Assembly: GCA_024639625.1 (NCBI GenBank)
Contig: JAHEIA010000050.1
Coordinates: 1 to 10,954, forward strand
Origin: Chromatiales bacterium
Lineage (GTDB): Bacteria; Pseudomonadota; Gammaproteobacteria; Chromatiales; Chromatiaceae
Reading direction: 5' to 3'
DNA length: 10,954 bases
Shown here piece by piece: positions 1 through 10,535 of this stretch; within the stretch, counting starts at the first letter, position 1, and each line of letters starts with the position of its first letter. The position numbers and the translations under genes are program-made. Under the pieces are notes generated by a model. That model searched no databases. It was not told the DNA's origin and was given only the letters and a program-made list of their open reading frames with translations.

Positions 1-1
1 C

Positions 2-890
<889 letters not shown>

Positions 891-899
891 TGCTCGCTT

Positions 900-918
900 G
901 CGGAACCGGTCCTTCCGC
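900..918 (+). other. Hairpin in the atpE-atpF spacer
   Basis: GCGGAA and TTCCGC form a perfect six-base-pair stem around a seven-base loop, starting nine bases after the atpE stop codon. No run of T follows, so it is not a canonical intrinsic terminator, and atpF with its own ribosome binding site starts 27 bases later. A role in protecting the 3' end of an atpE-containing mRNA fragment or in separating translation of c from b is possible, but this is inference. Confidence 0.45.
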
Positions 919-945
919 TCTCGGTGACAACGAGGTACACCGCAG

Positions 946-1416
946 ATGAATATTAATCTAACCTTGTTCGGCCAGATGATCTCCTTCGCGGTGTTCGTCT
1001 GGTTCACCATGAAATTTGTCTGGCCACCGATCATGCAGGCGCTGCAGGAGCGCGAGAAAAAGATCGCCGAGGGTCTCGCGGCCGCAGATCGCGGCAAGCA
1101 CGACCAAATCCTCGCCGCGGAAAAAGCAAAAGAAGTATTGCATGAGGCAAAGTCCGGTGCTGCGGACATCCTTAGTCAGGCGCAGAAACGAGCGGCCGTG
1201 ATCGTCGAGGAGGCGAAAAAGGACGCGCGCACCGAGGGCGAGCGCCTGCTGCATGCGGCGCGCTCGGAAATCGATCAGGAACTGAACCGTGCCAAGGAAC
1301 AGCTACGGGAGCAGGTGGCGGGCTTGGTGGTGGCGGGTGCGCAGAAGGTCCTCGAGAAAGAGATCGACGCAGCCGCACATCGGGATATTCTTAAAACCAT
1401 CGCGAATCAGATCTAA
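946..1416 (+). CDS. atpF: F1Fo ATP synthase subunit b
   Basis: Subunit b forms the dimeric peripheral stalk that holds the F1 head still against the rotating ring. The 156-residue length equals that of E. coli AtpF. One N-terminal membrane helix spans about residues 5-26 and ends at the conserved VWPP (25-28). Arg36 follows in ALQEREKK, equivalent to the functionally important Arg36 in E. coli. The rest is a long charged helix rich in Ala, Glu, Lys and Arg (about 30-140) of the right-handed coiled-coil type. The C-terminal part contains [13 protein letters not shown], which binds the delta subunit. The ATG is chosen because GAGG at 932-935 lies ten bases upstream and the MNINLT start matches the family. 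Only one b gene is present, so this is the homodimeric form, not a b/b' pair. Confidence 0.98.
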   Translation: MNINLTLFGQMISFAVFVWFTMKFVWPPIMQALQEREKKIAEGLAAADRGKHDQILAAEKAKEVLHEAKSGAADILSQAQKRAAVIVEEAKKDARTEGERLLHAARSEIDQELNRAKEQLREQVAGLVVAGAQKVLEKEIDAAAHRDILKTIANQI

Positions 1417-1425
1417 GGCGCCCTG

Positions 1426-1965
1426 ATGGCCGGAGAAAAGACAACAATCGCCCGTCCCTATGCCGAGGCTGTATTCTCTTTGGCCGAGCAATCCGGGACT
1501 CTCGACCAATGGTCGGAGATGTTGGAGTTGCTGGCATCGATCGCCGGCGACGCGAAGGTGGCAGAGATCATCGAGGACCCGAACTTCGCCAGTGAGCAGA
1601 TTGCGGCGCTCCTGCTGGATGTCGCGGAAGACAGCTTGAACACCGAGGGGGCGAATCTGTTGCGGGTTTTGGCGGAGAACGATCGTCTCGCCTTCCTGCC
1701 GGAGATACGCGAGCTGTTCGAGACGCGCAAGAGCGAAAGCCAGGGATCGATGGAGGTCCACGTGGCTTCGGCCTACGCACTCCAGGCGGCGGAGACGCGG
1801 GCGCTCGCCGAGGCGCTTTCGAAGAAGCTCGGGAAGGTTGTGAATATCACCAGTGAAAAGGATCCCTCGCTCATCGGCGGCGCCGTCATTCGGGCCGGCG
1901 ACCTGGTGATCGATGGATCCGTACGGGGCCGATTGGCGCAACTGGCCGGCGAATTGGAAATCTAA
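1426..1965 (+). CDS. atpH: F1Fo ATP synthase subunit delta
   Basis: Delta sits on top of the alpha3-beta3 head and joins it to the b-subunit stalk. The 179-residue protein is near the E. coli length of 177. The N-terminal domain begins with the family pattern of a short leader followed by ARPYAEAVFSLAE, which forms the six-helix bundle binding the alpha N-terminus. The C-terminal signature IGGAVIRAGD followed by VIDGSVRGRL occupies residues 150-171. The gene starts only nine bases after the atpF stop. Its likely ribosome binding site TAAGG (1414-1418) overlaps that stop codon, so its translation is probably coupled to atpF. Confidence 0.97.
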   Translation: MAGEKTTIARPYAEAVFSLAEQSGTLDQWSEMLELLASIAGDAKVAEIIEDPNFASEQIAALLLDVAEDSLNTEGANLLRVLAENDRLAFLPEIRELFETRKSESQGSMEVHVASAYALQAAETRALAEALSKKLGKVVNITSEKDPSLIGGAVIRAGDLVIDGSVRGRLAQLAGELEI

Positions 1966-1980
1966 TCACGAGAAGCCAAC

Positions 1981-3522
1981 ATGCAACTCAATCCATCTGA
2001 AATCAGCGAACTGATCAAAAACAAGATTGAAAAGTTCGACCTGAAAACCGAGGCCCACAACGAGGGGACCATCGTCACCGTAACCGACGGCATCGTGCGC
2101 ATCCATGGTCTGGCGGATGCGATGTCCTACGAAATGCTGGAATTCCCGGGCAATGTCCTCGGTTTGGCGCTCAACTTGGAGCGGGATTCCGTTGGCGCCG
2201 TGGTGCTCGGCGACTACGAGCACCTCTCGGAGGGGGATTGGGTGAAATGCACCGGACGGGTCCTCGAGGTCCCGGTGGGCGAGGCCCTGCTCGGGCGCGT
2301 CGTGGACGCTCTCGGTAATCCGATCGACGGCAAAGGGCCGATCGAGACCGAGCATAGTTCGCCAATCGAGAAGGTGGCCCCGGGCGTGATCTCCCGCAAA
2401 TCCGTGGATCAGCCGGTGCAGACCGGGCTCAAATCCATCGATGCCATGGTGCCGATCGGTCGCGGCCAACGCGAGTTGATTATCGGCGATCGTCAGACCG
2501 GGAAGAGCGCGGTAGCGATCGATGCGATCATCAATCAAAAGGGCAGTGGCGTTAAGTGCGTCTACGTCGCGGTCGGGCAGAAGAACTCTACGATTTCACA
2601 GGTCGTGCGCAAACTCGAAGAGCACGGCGCGATGGAGCACACCATCATCGTGGCGGCAGCGGCTGCCGAGTCCGCAGCGATGCAATTCATCGCCCCGTAC
2701 TCCGGCTGTTCGATGGGAGAATATTTCCGCGACCGCGGGGAGGACGCCCTCATCATCTACGACGACCTCACCAAGCAGGCTTGGGCCTATCGTCAGGTCT
2801 CCTTGCTGTTGCGCCGGCCACCCGGGCGCGAGGCCTATCCGGGCGACGTTTTCTACCTGCATTCCCGATTGTTGGAGCGGGCAGCCCGTGTCAATCAGGA
2901 TTACGTGGAGAAATTCACCGGGGGCGAAGTCAAAGGCAAGACCGGCTCGCTGACCGCGCTGCCGATTATCGAGACCCAGGCCGGCGACGTGTCCGCCTTC
3001 GTGCCGACCAACGTGATTTCCATCACCGACGGCCAGATCTTCCTGGAAACCGATCTGTTCAATGCGGGCATTCGGCCGGCGATCAACGCCGGACTTTCCG
3101 TTTCTCGTGTTGGCGGCGCCGCCCAGACCAAGATCATCAAGAAGCTCGGCGGAGGTATTCGCCTCGCCCTGGCCCAGTTCCGCGAGCTCGCCGCATTCTC
3201 CCAATTCGCTTCTGATCTGGACGAGGCCACCCGCAAACAGCTAGAACGCGGTGAGCGGGTAACCGAGTTGATGAAGCAGGGCCAGTACTCGCCGCTGAGC
3301 ATCGGTCAGATGGCGGTTTCGCTTTTCGCGGCGAACGAGGGGTATTTGGACGACGTCGAGGTCAACAAGGTGGTTGATTTTGAAGCCGCGGTCCAGGTGT
3401 ACATGAAATCGAACCAAGCGGAGCTGCTGGACAAGATCAACCAGTCGGGGGATTACGACCCGGACATCGAGCAGGCGTTGCATGCAGCGCTGCAGGATTT
3501 CAAGGCGAATCAGAGCTGGTAA
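1981..3522 (+). CDS. atpA: F1Fo ATP synthase subunit alpha
   Basis: Alpha is the non-catalytic nucleotide-binding subunit of F1, three copies alternating with beta. The 513-residue length is identical to E. coli AtpA. Order of parts: N-terminal beta-barrel (about 1-95), nucleotide-binding domain with Walker A GDRQTGKS at 169-176 and the Walker B region ALIIYDD at 256-262, and a helical C-terminal domain. SVSRVGGA at 373-380 supplies the arginine finger (Arg376) to the neighbouring beta catalytic site. The N-terminal [15 protein letters not shown] helix binds delta. A modest ribosome binding site GAGAAG (1970-1975) precedes the ATG, 15 bases after the atpH stop. Nothing about the gene is unusual. 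Confidence 0.99.
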   Translation: MQLNPSEISELIKNKIEKFDLKTEAHNEGTIVTVTDGIVRIHGLADAMSYEMLEFPGNVLGLALNLERDSVGAVVLGDYEHLSEGDWVKCTGRVLEVPVGEALLGRVVDALGNPIDGKGPIETEHSSPIEKVAPGVISRKSVDQPVQTGLKSIDAMVPIGRGQRELIIGDRQTGKSAVAIDAIINQKGSGVKCVYVAVGQKNSTISQVVRKLEEHGAMEHTIIVAAAAAESAAMQFIAPYSGCSMGEYFRDRGEDALIIYDDLTKQAWAYRQVSLLLRRPPGREAYPGDVFYLHSRLLERAARVNQDYVEKFTGGEVKGKTGSLTALPIIETQAGDVSAFVPTNVISITDGQIFLETDLFNAGIRPAINAGLSVSRVGGAAQTKIIKKLGGGIRLALAQFRELAAFSQFASDLDEATRKQLERGERVTELMKQGQYSPLSIGQMAVSLFAANEGYLDDVEVNKVVDFEAAVQVYMKSNQAELLDKINQSGDYDPDIEQALHAALQDFKANQSW

Positions 3523-3554
3523 TTACCGGCTACCCGCTGAAAAAGGAAGAGTGA

Positions 3555-4424
3555 ATGGCTGGCGCGAAAGAAATCCGTACCCAGATCGCGAGCATCAAAA
3601 GCACGCAGAAGATCACCAAAGCCATGGAGATGGTGGCGGCGAGCAAGATGCGCAGGGCCCAGCAGCGCATGCGCGCGACCCGGCCGTACGCCGAAAAGAT
3701 GCTGAACGTGATCTCGCATCTTGCTCATTCGCACACCGAGTTTCGCAGCTCGTTCATGGAGGAGCGGGAAGAGGTCAAGCGCGTGGGCTATATCGTGGTT
3801 TCGTCCGACCGGGGGCTCTGCGGCGGCCTGAACAACAATCTGTTCCGGCTCCTGGTGAAGGACATCCGGTCGCGCATGGACCAGGGTGCGCAGGCAGCGT
3901 TCTGCACCATCGGCACCAAGGCCCTCGGTTTCTTCTCTCGTTTCGGCGGTAAGGTAATGGCGCAGGCGACCCACTTGGGCGATGCGCCCCGGGTGCACGA
4001 TTTGATTGGTACCGTAAAGGTGATGCTCGACGCCTATGAGGCCGGAGAGGTAGACCGGGTATACGTGGCGGCGAACGTATTCGTAAACACCATGACCCAG
4101 CGTCCTGTAGTACGACGTCTCGCTCCCATCGAGGCGAGCGCGGATGAAGAGAAGCAGCTTACGCACCATTGGGACTACATCTACGAGCCCGATTCGAAGG
4201 AAGTGCTCGATGATCTGCTGACGCGCTACCTGGAAGCGCTGGTCTATCAAGCGGTGGTAGAAAACAATGCCTGCGAACAGTCTGCGCGCATGGTGGCGAT
4301 GAAGTCTGCGACGGACAATGCAGGCGGTCTGATCGACGAATTGCAGCTGATCTACAACAAGGCGCGCCAGGCAGCGATCACGCAGGAGATATCCGAGATC
4401 GTAAGCGGTGCGGCTGCGGTTTGA
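3555..4424 (+). CDS. atpG: F1Fo ATP synthase subunit gamma
   Basis: Gamma is the rotating central shaft that couples the c-ring to the catalytic sites. The 289 residues compare with 287 in E. coli. The N-terminal helix carries the family signature [20 protein letters not shown] followed by [12 protein letters not shown]. The Rossmann-like core has [11 protein letters not shown] at 83-93. The C-terminal helix starts around residue 240 with [17 protein letters not shown], the other half of the coiled coil. There is no insertion with the paired cysteines used for thiol regulation in chloroplasts. The purine-rich AGGAAGAG (3544-3551) just before the ATG is the ribosome binding site. The gene follows atpA after 32 bases. 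Confidence 0.98.
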   Translation: MAGAKEIRTQIASIKSTQKITKAMEMVAASKMRRAQQRMRATRPYAEKMLNVISHLAHSHTEFRSSFMEEREEVKRVGYIVVSSDRGLCGGLNNNLFRLLVKDIRSRMDQGAQAAFCTIGTKALGFFSRFGGKVMAQATHLGDAPRVHDLIGTVKVMLDAYEAGEVDRVYVAANVFVNTMTQRPVVRRLAPIEASADEEKQLTHHWDYIYEPDSKEVLDDLLTRYLEALVYQAVVENNACEQSARMVAMKSATDNAGGLIDELQLIYNKARQAAITQEISEIVSGAAAV

Positions 4425-4456
4425 TTGCGCAGCGGATTTTCAATTTTCACACATTG

Positions 4457-5871
<1,415 letters not shown>

Positions 5872-5877
5872 CTCCCT

Positions 5878-5884
5878 GGAGAGG
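5878..5884 (+). promoter_or_regulatory. atpC ribosome binding site
   Basis: GGAGAGG lies ten bases before the ATG at 5895 and one base before an in-frame GTG at 5886. The family N-terminus, MAMT followed by H-x-D-x-VSAE, favours ATG 5895 over the upstream GTG and the ATG at 5901. Confidence 0.6.
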
Positions 5885-5894
5885 CGTGATACAA

Positions 5895-6320
5895 ATGGCT
5901 ATGACGATCCATGTGGATATCGTAAGCGCCGAAGGAGAAATCTTTTCCGGACTCGCGGAGATGGTTTACGCTCCCGCCGAGATGGGTGAGGTGGGGGTGG
6001 CGCCCCGTCATGCGCCCATGCTCACCCGCCTCAAGCCGGGAGAGATCCGGGTCGAGGTGAAGAGCGGCGAGTTCGAGCACTATTTCGTATCGGGCGGCAT
6101 GCTGGAGGTCCAACCGCATCTGGTTACCGTGTTGGCGGATACTGCGATTCGTGCCCGGGATATTAACGAGGCCGCCGCGCTTGAGGCGAAACAGCGGGCC
6201 GAGGCTGCGCTAGCCGGGCAGACGGCTGAGTTCGAATACGCGAAGGCGCAGGCGGAACTCGCCGAGGCGGTCGCCAAACTGAGAACCATCGAACACCTGC
6301 GCAAGACCAAGCGCTCCTGA
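5895..6320 (+). CDS. atpC: F1Fo ATP synthase subunit epsilon
   Basis: Epsilon is the small rotor subunit at the foot of gamma. Its C-terminal helices can act as a brake on ATP hydrolysis. From ATG 5895 the protein has 141 residues, close to 139 in E. coli. The N-terminal beta-sandwich begins MAMTIHVDIVSAEGEIFSG and includes HAPMLTRLKPGEIR and SGGMLEVQP. The Thr-Val-Leu-Ala-Asp-Thr-Ala stretch leads into two C-terminal helices rich in Ala, Glu and Lys (about 88-138), so the regulatory arm is full length. An in-frame GTG at 5886 would add three residues but sits almost on the ribosome binding site. It is the last ATP synthase gene. I see no clear terminator after it, so transcription may continue into the next gene. 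Confidence 0.97.
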   Translation: MAMTIHVDIVSAEGEIFSGLAEMVYAPAEMGEVGVAPRHAPMLTRLKPGEIRVEVKSGEFEHYFVSGGMLEVQPHLVTVLADTAIRARDINEAAALEAKQRAEAALAGQTAEFEYAKAQAELAEAVAKLRTIEHLRKTKRS

Positions 6321-6378
6321 TTGCCTGTACACAGCGATTCCCTGCTGGGATCCCCGATGGATAGCTCTTTTCTTTGCC

Positions 6379-6870
6379 ATGGCCAAGGAAACAATCGAAA
6401 CCGGCAAGTTTGTTTCTCTCACCTACAGCATCGCCGATCAGGCCGGCAACGTAGTCGAGCAGAGCGACCTGCCGGTAAATTACATCTTTGGTGGAGAAAC
6501 CGAGTTGATCGGTGACATGGACAAGGCCGTGTTCGGCAAGAGCGCGGGAGACGTTGTCCGGCTCGATGTCCCTCCGGAGCAGGGGTTTGGCGAACCGGAT
6601 CCGGCACTGACCTTCACCGACGATATCGAGAACGTACCGCTCCAATTTCGCCGCCTCGGCGCTGAGGTCGAGATGCGCAACGATCGCGGTGAGGCGAAAA
6701 CATTCCACGTTACGCAGATCAAGGATGGAACCTTGACCGTCGACGGCAATCATCCGCTGGCCGGTAAAACCCTCTCCGTGACGGTGCGGATTCTCCAAGT
6801 GCGGGACGCCACAGACGAGGATCGAACCCAGTCGGTGTTGTCGCAGCAAATGCCTCCGACAATCAATTAG
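6379..6870 (+). CDS. FKBP-type peptidyl-prolyl cis-trans isomerase, SlyD/FkpB-like
   Basis: This is a cytoplasmic prolyl isomerase and folding chaperone of the SlyD/FkpB branch of FKBPs. It has 163 residues and no signal peptide. The FKBP half comprises residues about 8-72, with YIFGGETELIGDMDKAVFGK and VPPEQGFGEPD. An insert-in-flap chaperone domain follows at about 76-120. The return to the FKBP fold carries the signature VDGNHPLAGK (121-130), shared with SlyD and FkpB. Unlike E. coli SlyD there is no His- and Cys-rich metal-binding tail: the protein ends near residue 163 and has no cysteine. The active-site aromatic position of SlyD (AYG) is Phe70 (GFG) here, as in FkpB. The ATG at 6379 fits the family start, but no good ribosome binding site precedes it, so translation may be weak or coupled. 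It lies 58 bases after atpC and may be co-transcribed. E. coli has no gene here. I cannot decide between the slyD and fkpB names. Confidence 0.9.
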   Translation: MAKETIETGKFVSLTYSIADQAGNVVEQSDLPVNYIFGGETELIGDMDKAVFGKSAGDVVRLDVPPEQGFGEPDPALTFTDDIENVPLQFRRLGAEVEMRNDRGEAKTFHVTQIKDGTLTVDGNHPLAGKTLSVTVRILQVRDATDEDRTQSVLSQQMPPTIN

Positions 6871-6880
6871 TCGCCTTTCG

Positions 6881-6909
6881 TTCCGGCCGCGCTGGGCTTT
6901 CGTTATACT
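6881..6909 (+). promoter_or_regulatory. Candidate sigma-70 promoter for glmU-glmS
   Basis: TATACT at 6904-6909 matches five of six bases of the -10 consensus. TTCCGG at 6881-6886 is a poor -35, spaced 17 bases upstream. Transcription would start near 6916, about 30 bases before the glmU start. The 78-base gap and this element suggest that glmUS can be transcribed independently of the atp genes, though readthrough is not excluded. Prediction by eye only. Confidence 0.5.
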
Positions 6910-6934
6910 GCGTTCCTGTCTGTTTCACTTACTC

Positions 6935-6940
6935 GGAAGG
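6935..6940 (+). promoter_or_regulatory. glmU ribosome binding site, fixes a TTG start
   Basis: GGAAGG ends eight bases before the TTG at 6949. The next in-frame ATG falls inside the nucleotide-binding loop (Met18 of GTRMRS), and no in-frame ATG or GTG is found just upstream. The TTG is therefore the only start that keeps the N-terminal fold. Confidence 0.7.
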
Positions 6941-6948
6941 CGTCTCCC

Positions 6949-8328
6949 TTGGCTACGAATCTCGGGATCCTAATCCTGGCGGCTGGTCAGGGCACGCGGA
7001 TGCGCTCGGCGAGGCCGAAGGTCCTGCACAGCCTTGCCGGACGCCCCCTGCTGGAGCATGTCCTGGTGGCGGCGGAAGACCTTGCGCCCGAGCGCATGGT
7101 CGTGGTCTACGGGCACGGTGGCCAGCAGGTGCCGCAGAGTTTTCCCGAACGCGCAATCCACTGGGTCGAACAGGCCGAGCAACGGGGTACCGGTCATGCG
7201 GTTCGCCAGGCTTTGCCGGCCCTGCAGCCGGTAGACCAGGTGTTGGTCCTCTACGGCGATGTTCCGCTGATCTCTCCGGTTACCCTGCGCGCGCTGATTG
7301 GCGAAGCGAGTTCCACCCGCATGGTGCTGCTGACGGTGGAGCTTGCGGACCCGACCGGCTATGGCCGCATCGTGAGATCGGCCGCGGGTGATGTGCAGCG
7401 CATCGTTGAGCATAAGGACGCCTCTGTAGAGGAACGTAAGCTGCACGAGGTGAACACCGGGATCATGGTGGTCGAGCGCGCTTCTCTCGAGCGGTGGGTG
7501 GGTCGTATCGAGGCGATAAACGCGCAGGGCGAATATTATCTCACCGATATCATCCAGCTGGCGGTCGCCGAGGGGGTGCAAGTCGGTGCACTCGAAAGTC
7601 AGGATCCCGACGCGGTGCTCGGAGTGAACGATCGGGTTCAGCTTGCCCATCTGGAGCGTGTCCTGCAACAGTCGCTGGCCCGCCGTCTGCTCCTCGCCGG
7701 CGTCTCTCTCCGCGACCCGGCGCGCTTCGATCTGCGGGGCAAACTGCAGGCCGGGATGGACGTGGAGATCGATATCAACGTCCTGATCGAAGGCAATGTG
7801 TTCCTCGGCGATGGGGTTCGCATCGGGGCCAACTGCGTGTTGCGCGACAGCCGTCTCGAAGCCGGGACCCTGGTGCGCGAGAACTGTGTCATTGAGCGGG
7901 CCGTGATCGGTCCCGACAGCCGCATTGGTCCTTTCGCCCGTATTCGTCCCGACACGCACCTCGACTCGGCAGTCCATGTCGGCAACTTCGTCGAGGTCAA
8001 GAAGTCCCGGATCGGTCGCGGCAGCAAGATCAACCATCTCAGCTACCTGGGCGATGCGACCGTCGGCAGCAGGGTCAATATCGGCGCCGGAACCATTACC
8101 TGCAATTACGACGGCGCCAACAAGCATCAGACCCTGATCGGCGACGATGCATTTATCGGCTCCGATACCCAATTGGTCGCCCCGGTCCAGGTCGGCGCTG
8201 GAGCGACCATCGGTGCCGGATCCACGATCACGCGCGACGCACCGGGAGGGGAGCTGACGCTCAGCCGAGCGAAGCAGACCACGGTCCCGGGTTGGAATCG
8301 GCCGCGCAAGGGCAAGCAAGGGGATTAG
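6949..8328 (+). CDS. glmU: Bifunctional UDP-GlcNAc pyrophosphorylase / glucosamine-1-phosphate N-acetyltransferase
   Basis: GlmU makes UDP-N-acetylglucosamine in two steps: it acetylates glucosamine-1-phosphate with acetyl-CoA, then joins the product to UTP. The 459 residues compare with 456 in E. coli. The N-terminal pyrophosphorylase domain (about 1-230) has the loop LAAGQGTRM with Lys24, then QAEQRGTGHA, the metal-binding YGDVPL (Asp104) and VEHKDA. The C-terminal domain is a left-handed beta-helix of hexapeptide repeats (about 252-435). Its catalytic histidine, His363 in INHLSYLGD, has the same number as in E. coli, and it is followed by NIGAGTITCNYDGANK. The start is TTG, supported by a good ribosome binding site and by the family N-terminus. 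It overlaps nothing and is six bases from glmS, forming a glmUS operon. Both active sites look intact. Confidence 0.98.
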   Translation: MATNLGILILAAGQGTRMRSARPKVLHSLAGRPLLEHVLVAAEDLAPERMVVVYGHGGQQVPQSFPERAIHWVEQAEQRGTGHAVRQALPALQPVDQVLVLYGDVPLISPVTLRALIGEASSTRMVLLTVELADPTGYGRIVRSAAGDVQRIVEHKDASVEERKLHEVNTGIMVVERASLERWVGRIEAINAQGEYYLTDIIQLAVAEGVQVGALESQDPDAVLGVNDRVQLAHLERVLQQSLARRLLLAGVSLRDPARFDLRGKLQAGMDVEIDINVLIEGNVFLGDGVRIGANCVLRDSRLEAGTLVRENCVIERAVIGPDSRIGPFARIRPDTHLDSAVHVGNFVEVKKSRIGRGSKINHLSYLGDATVGSRVNIGAGTITCNYDGANKHQTLIGDDAFIGSDTQLVAPVQVGAGATIGAGSTITRDAPGGELTLSRAKQTTVPGWNRPRKGKQGD

Positions 8329-8334
8329 TCGAGG

Positions 8335-10167
8335 ATGTGCGGTATCGTCGGCGCCGTAGCGCAAAGGGACGTGAGCCCCATCCTGCTCGAGGGCTTGCGC
8401 CGTCTAGAGTACCGGGGCTACGACTCTGCGGGGATGGCGGTAGTCGACGAACAGAAGCATCTGCAGCGCCTTCGGGTATTGGGCAAGGTCGGCGTTCTGG
8501 CGGCCGGTCTCGCAGAGCAGCCACTGCACGGCTCCTTGGGCATCGCCCACACGCGCTGGGCGACCCACGGAGAACCCGCAGTTTGCAACGCCCACCCGCA
8601 TATCTGCCAGGACACGGTGGCCGTGGTGCACAATGGAATCATCGAGAACCATGAAAGTCTGCGCCGCACCCAGGAGGCTGCCGGACACCTCTTCAGCTCG
8701 AACACCGACACCGAAGTGGTGGTCCACGGGATCTACGATCGGCTGGCGGCCGGTGAAAGCCTGTTGCAGGCGGTGCAATCTACGGCTGCAGAGCTGGAGG
8801 GCGCCTATGCCCTCGGGGTCATCCAGGAAAACGACCCAGGTCTCTTGGTTGCCGTGCGCCAGGGCAGCCCGTTGGTGATCGGCCTCGGCATCGGAGAAAA
8901 TTTTATCGCCTCGGACGTATTCGCGTTACTTCCGGTCACCCAGCGCTTTATCTTCCTCGAGGAAGGGGACGTGGCGGAGCTGACCCGGGAAGGCGTCCGC
9001 GTCTTCAACCGGGAGGGACTGCTAGTAGAGAGGCCAATCAAGCTGTCGGGTCTCTCCGCCGCGGCTGCCGAGCGCGGCGAATACCGCCATTACATGCTCA
9101 AGGAGATCTACGAACAACCGCGGGCGATCGCGGAAACTCTCAAGGGGCGGATCCTGCAGGGTCAAGTGTTGGCGCCCGCTTTTGGGCCGAATGCGGAGCA
9201 GATCTTCGACCAGATTGAGGCGGTGCAGATTGTCGCCTGCGGCACCAGTTATCATACCGGGATGGTGGCCCGCAACTGGTTCGAGGGCCTTGCGGGAATC
9301 CCCTGCAGGGTCGAGGTTGCAAGCGAATTTCGTTACCGCCACCCGGTCCTCAGCCCGAATACCCTGTTCGTTACTATTTCACAATCCGGTGAAACTGCGG
9401 ACACTTTGGCTGCCCTGCGCATGGCTCAAGGCCTGGAGTATCGGGCTTCCTTGTCGATCTGCAATGTACCCGAGAGTTCATTGGTTCGGGAGTCCGATCT
9501 GGTGCTGCTGACCCATGCTGGTCCGGAGATCGGTGTTGCCTCTACGAAGGCCTTCACCACCCAGCTCGTTGCCTTGCTCATGCTGGTTCTGGTGCTTGGT
9601 CGCAGACATCGTCTGAGTCCGCAGAAGGAGGCGGACATCGTTCGGCAGCTCGAGCGGCTACCCGGCTGGGTGGAACAGGTGCTTGGCCTTGACGGGCAGA
9701 TCCGCGCGCTGTCCGAGCAGTTCGCGGACAAGGAGCATGCGCTGTTTCTTGGCCGGGGCGTGCAGTATCCGGTCGCGATGGAGGGGGCGCTGAAACTCAA
9801 GGAGATCTCCTACATCCATGCCGAGGCTTACCCCGCCGGCGAGCTCAAGCACGGCCCTCTCGCATTGGTGGACGCGGACATGCCGATCATCGCCGTAGCA
9901 CCGAACGACAGCCTGCTGGAGAAGCTCAAGTCCAATCTGGAGGAGGTCCACGCGCGGGGGGGGCAGCTCTACGTCTTTGCCGAATCCGGCTCCAGGGTCC
10001 GCGCCTCGGAGGCCATCCAGGTGATCGAGGTGCCTCACGTGGGGGAAAACGTTACGCCGATCATCTACACGGTGCCTTTGCAGCTGCTCGCCTACCATGT
10101 CGCTGTATTGAAAGGTACGGACGTGGACCAGCCGAGAAATCTGGCCAAGTCGGTTACCGTGGAATAG
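8335..10167 (+). CDS. glmS: Glutamine--fructose-6-phosphate aminotransferase (isomerizing)
   Basis: GlmS makes glucosamine-6-phosphate from fructose-6-phosphate and glutamine, the first committed step of amino-sugar synthesis in the cytoplasm. The 610 residues compare with 609 in E. coli. The N-terminal glutaminase domain has the catalytic Cys2 in MCGIVGA, exposed after Met removal, with RWATHG (74-79), HNGIIEN (99-105) and SNTDTE (122-127). Two sugar-isomerase (SIS) domains follow, with CGTSYH (302-307), SQSGETAD (349-356), [10 protein letters not shown] (401-410), Glu490, His506 in ELKHGPLA, and the C-terminal NLAKSVTVE with Lys605, which opens the sugar ring. GAGG touches the ATG; AAGGGG at 8318-8323 is the better-spaced ribosome binding site and lies in the end of glmU, so translation is probably coupled. 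There is no glmS ribozyme-sized leader before it. Confidence 0.99.
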   Translation: MCGIVGAVAQRDVSPILLEGLRRLEYRGYDSAGMAVVDEQKHLQRLRVLGKVGVLAAGLAEQPLHGSLGIAHTRWATHGEPAVCNAHPHICQDTVAVVHNGIIENHESLRRTQEAAGHLFSSNTDTEVVVHGIYDRLAAGESLLQAVQSTAAELEGAYALGVIQENDPGLLVAVRQGSPLVIGLGIGENFIASDVFALLPVTQRFIFLEEGDVAELTREGVRVFNREGLLVERPIKLSGLSAAAAERGEYRHYMLKEIYEQPRAIAETLKGRILQGQVLAPAFGPNAEQIFDQIEAVQIVACGTSYHTGMVARNWFEGLAGIPCRVEVASEFRYRHPVLSPNTLFVTISQSGETADTLAALRMAQGLEYRASLSICNVPESSLVRESDLVLLTHAGPEIGVASTKAFTTQLVALLMLVLVLGRRHRLSPQKEADIVRQLERLPGWVEQVLGLDGQIRALSEQFADKEHALFLGRGVQYPVAMEGALKLKEISYIHAEAYPAGELKHGPLALVDADMPIIAVAPNDSLLEKLKSNLEEVHARGGQLYVFAESGSRVRASEAIQVIEVPHVGENVTPIIYTVPLQLLAYHVAVLKGTDVDQPRNLAKSVTVE

Positions 10168-10535
10168 GGCTGCGGCAGCTGCTTTAGCGGGCAAACGAAG
10201 AATCGGCGGCCTGAGGGCGACGGCGGATAATCAGTCGCTGCCTTGGAAGAGCGGTCCCCGGTTTCTCCGCACTGTCCGGACAGAAGATGCTCGGCGATTC
10301 AGTCGGCGGCGTCAATTTCGGCAGGCGACCCGGATTCGCTATCCGCCCGTTCTCGTGCTCGATCAACAAACGGTGCCATCCACTTGCCTGCCGGCCATGA
10401 CGGAGTTGTTTCACAATGTCCTCGCGTTGGACGCGTAGGCGTCTCAGCGCCCTGAACCAGAACGTGTAGCGGGCTCGACAGGAAACAGCGTTAAATTTCG
10501 CGCATACCTCCTTAGCTAGGATAAAATGCGCTCCC
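10168..10535. other. glmS-uvrD spacer without a convincing gene
   Basis: This 368-base stretch shows no RNA gene, no mobile element and no clear intrinsic terminator for glmS. It holds short inverted repeats: CTGTCCGGACAG at 10272-10283, CGGAT/ATCCG at 10331-10345 and GACGC/GCGTC at 10430-10443. On the minus strand a frame is open from the far side of uvrD's start down to a TAA at 10184-10186. Starting at the minus-strand ATG at 10535-10537 it would encode about 117 residues, rich in arginine and unlike any family I recognise. About 65 percent of its codons end in G or C by my hand count, a weak coding signal. A perfect AAGGAGG on the minus strand (10507-10513) has no well-spaced start. Long open frames opposite GC-rich sequence are common, so I do not call a gene. 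Confidence 0.5.
10517..10527 (+). promoter_or_regulatory. Candidate -10 region of the uvrD promoter
   Basis: TAGGATAAAAT contains two overlapping -10-like hexamers: TAAAAT at 10522-10527 (five of six consensus bases) and TAGGAT at 10517-10522. I see no good -35 at normal spacing. If TAAAAT is used, transcription would begin around 10533-10535, directly at the uvrD ATG, which would give an mRNA with almost no leader. Confidence 0.35.

Noticed and set aside
6321..6378. Possible terminator between atpC and the FKBP gene (TCCC-TGCT-GGGA followed by a T-rich stretch)
   Set aside because: The stem is only four pairs, and the T-rich bases lie about 20 bases further on with A, G and C mixed in. It does not meet the usual form of an intrinsic terminator.
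8329..8334. glmS ribozyme or other leader element before glmS
   Set aside because: Only six bases separate glmU and glmS, leaving no room. The ribozyme is known from Gram-positive bacteria.
6970..8364. Long minus-strand open frame of 464 codons opposite glmU
   Set aside because: It is the antisense shadow of a GC-rich gene. The plus strand clearly encodes complete GlmU, and the antisense product shows no known motif.
10168..10190. Possible glmS terminator (GCTG-CGG-CAGC followed by TGCTTTAG)
   Set aside because: The four-pair stem has a three-base loop and only three consecutive T. Too weak to call.
10272..10283. Perfect palindrome CTGTCCGGACAG as a regulator site
   Set aside because: Several 12-base palindromes are expected by chance in a window of this size. 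The spacing does not fit LexA, and it is about 250 bases from uvrD.
10243..10455. Plus-strand open frame of 70 codons in the glmS-uvrD spacer
   Set aside because: Its composition is Ser-, Arg- and Pro-rich, typical of a shadow frame. No recognisable motif and no good ribosome binding site.
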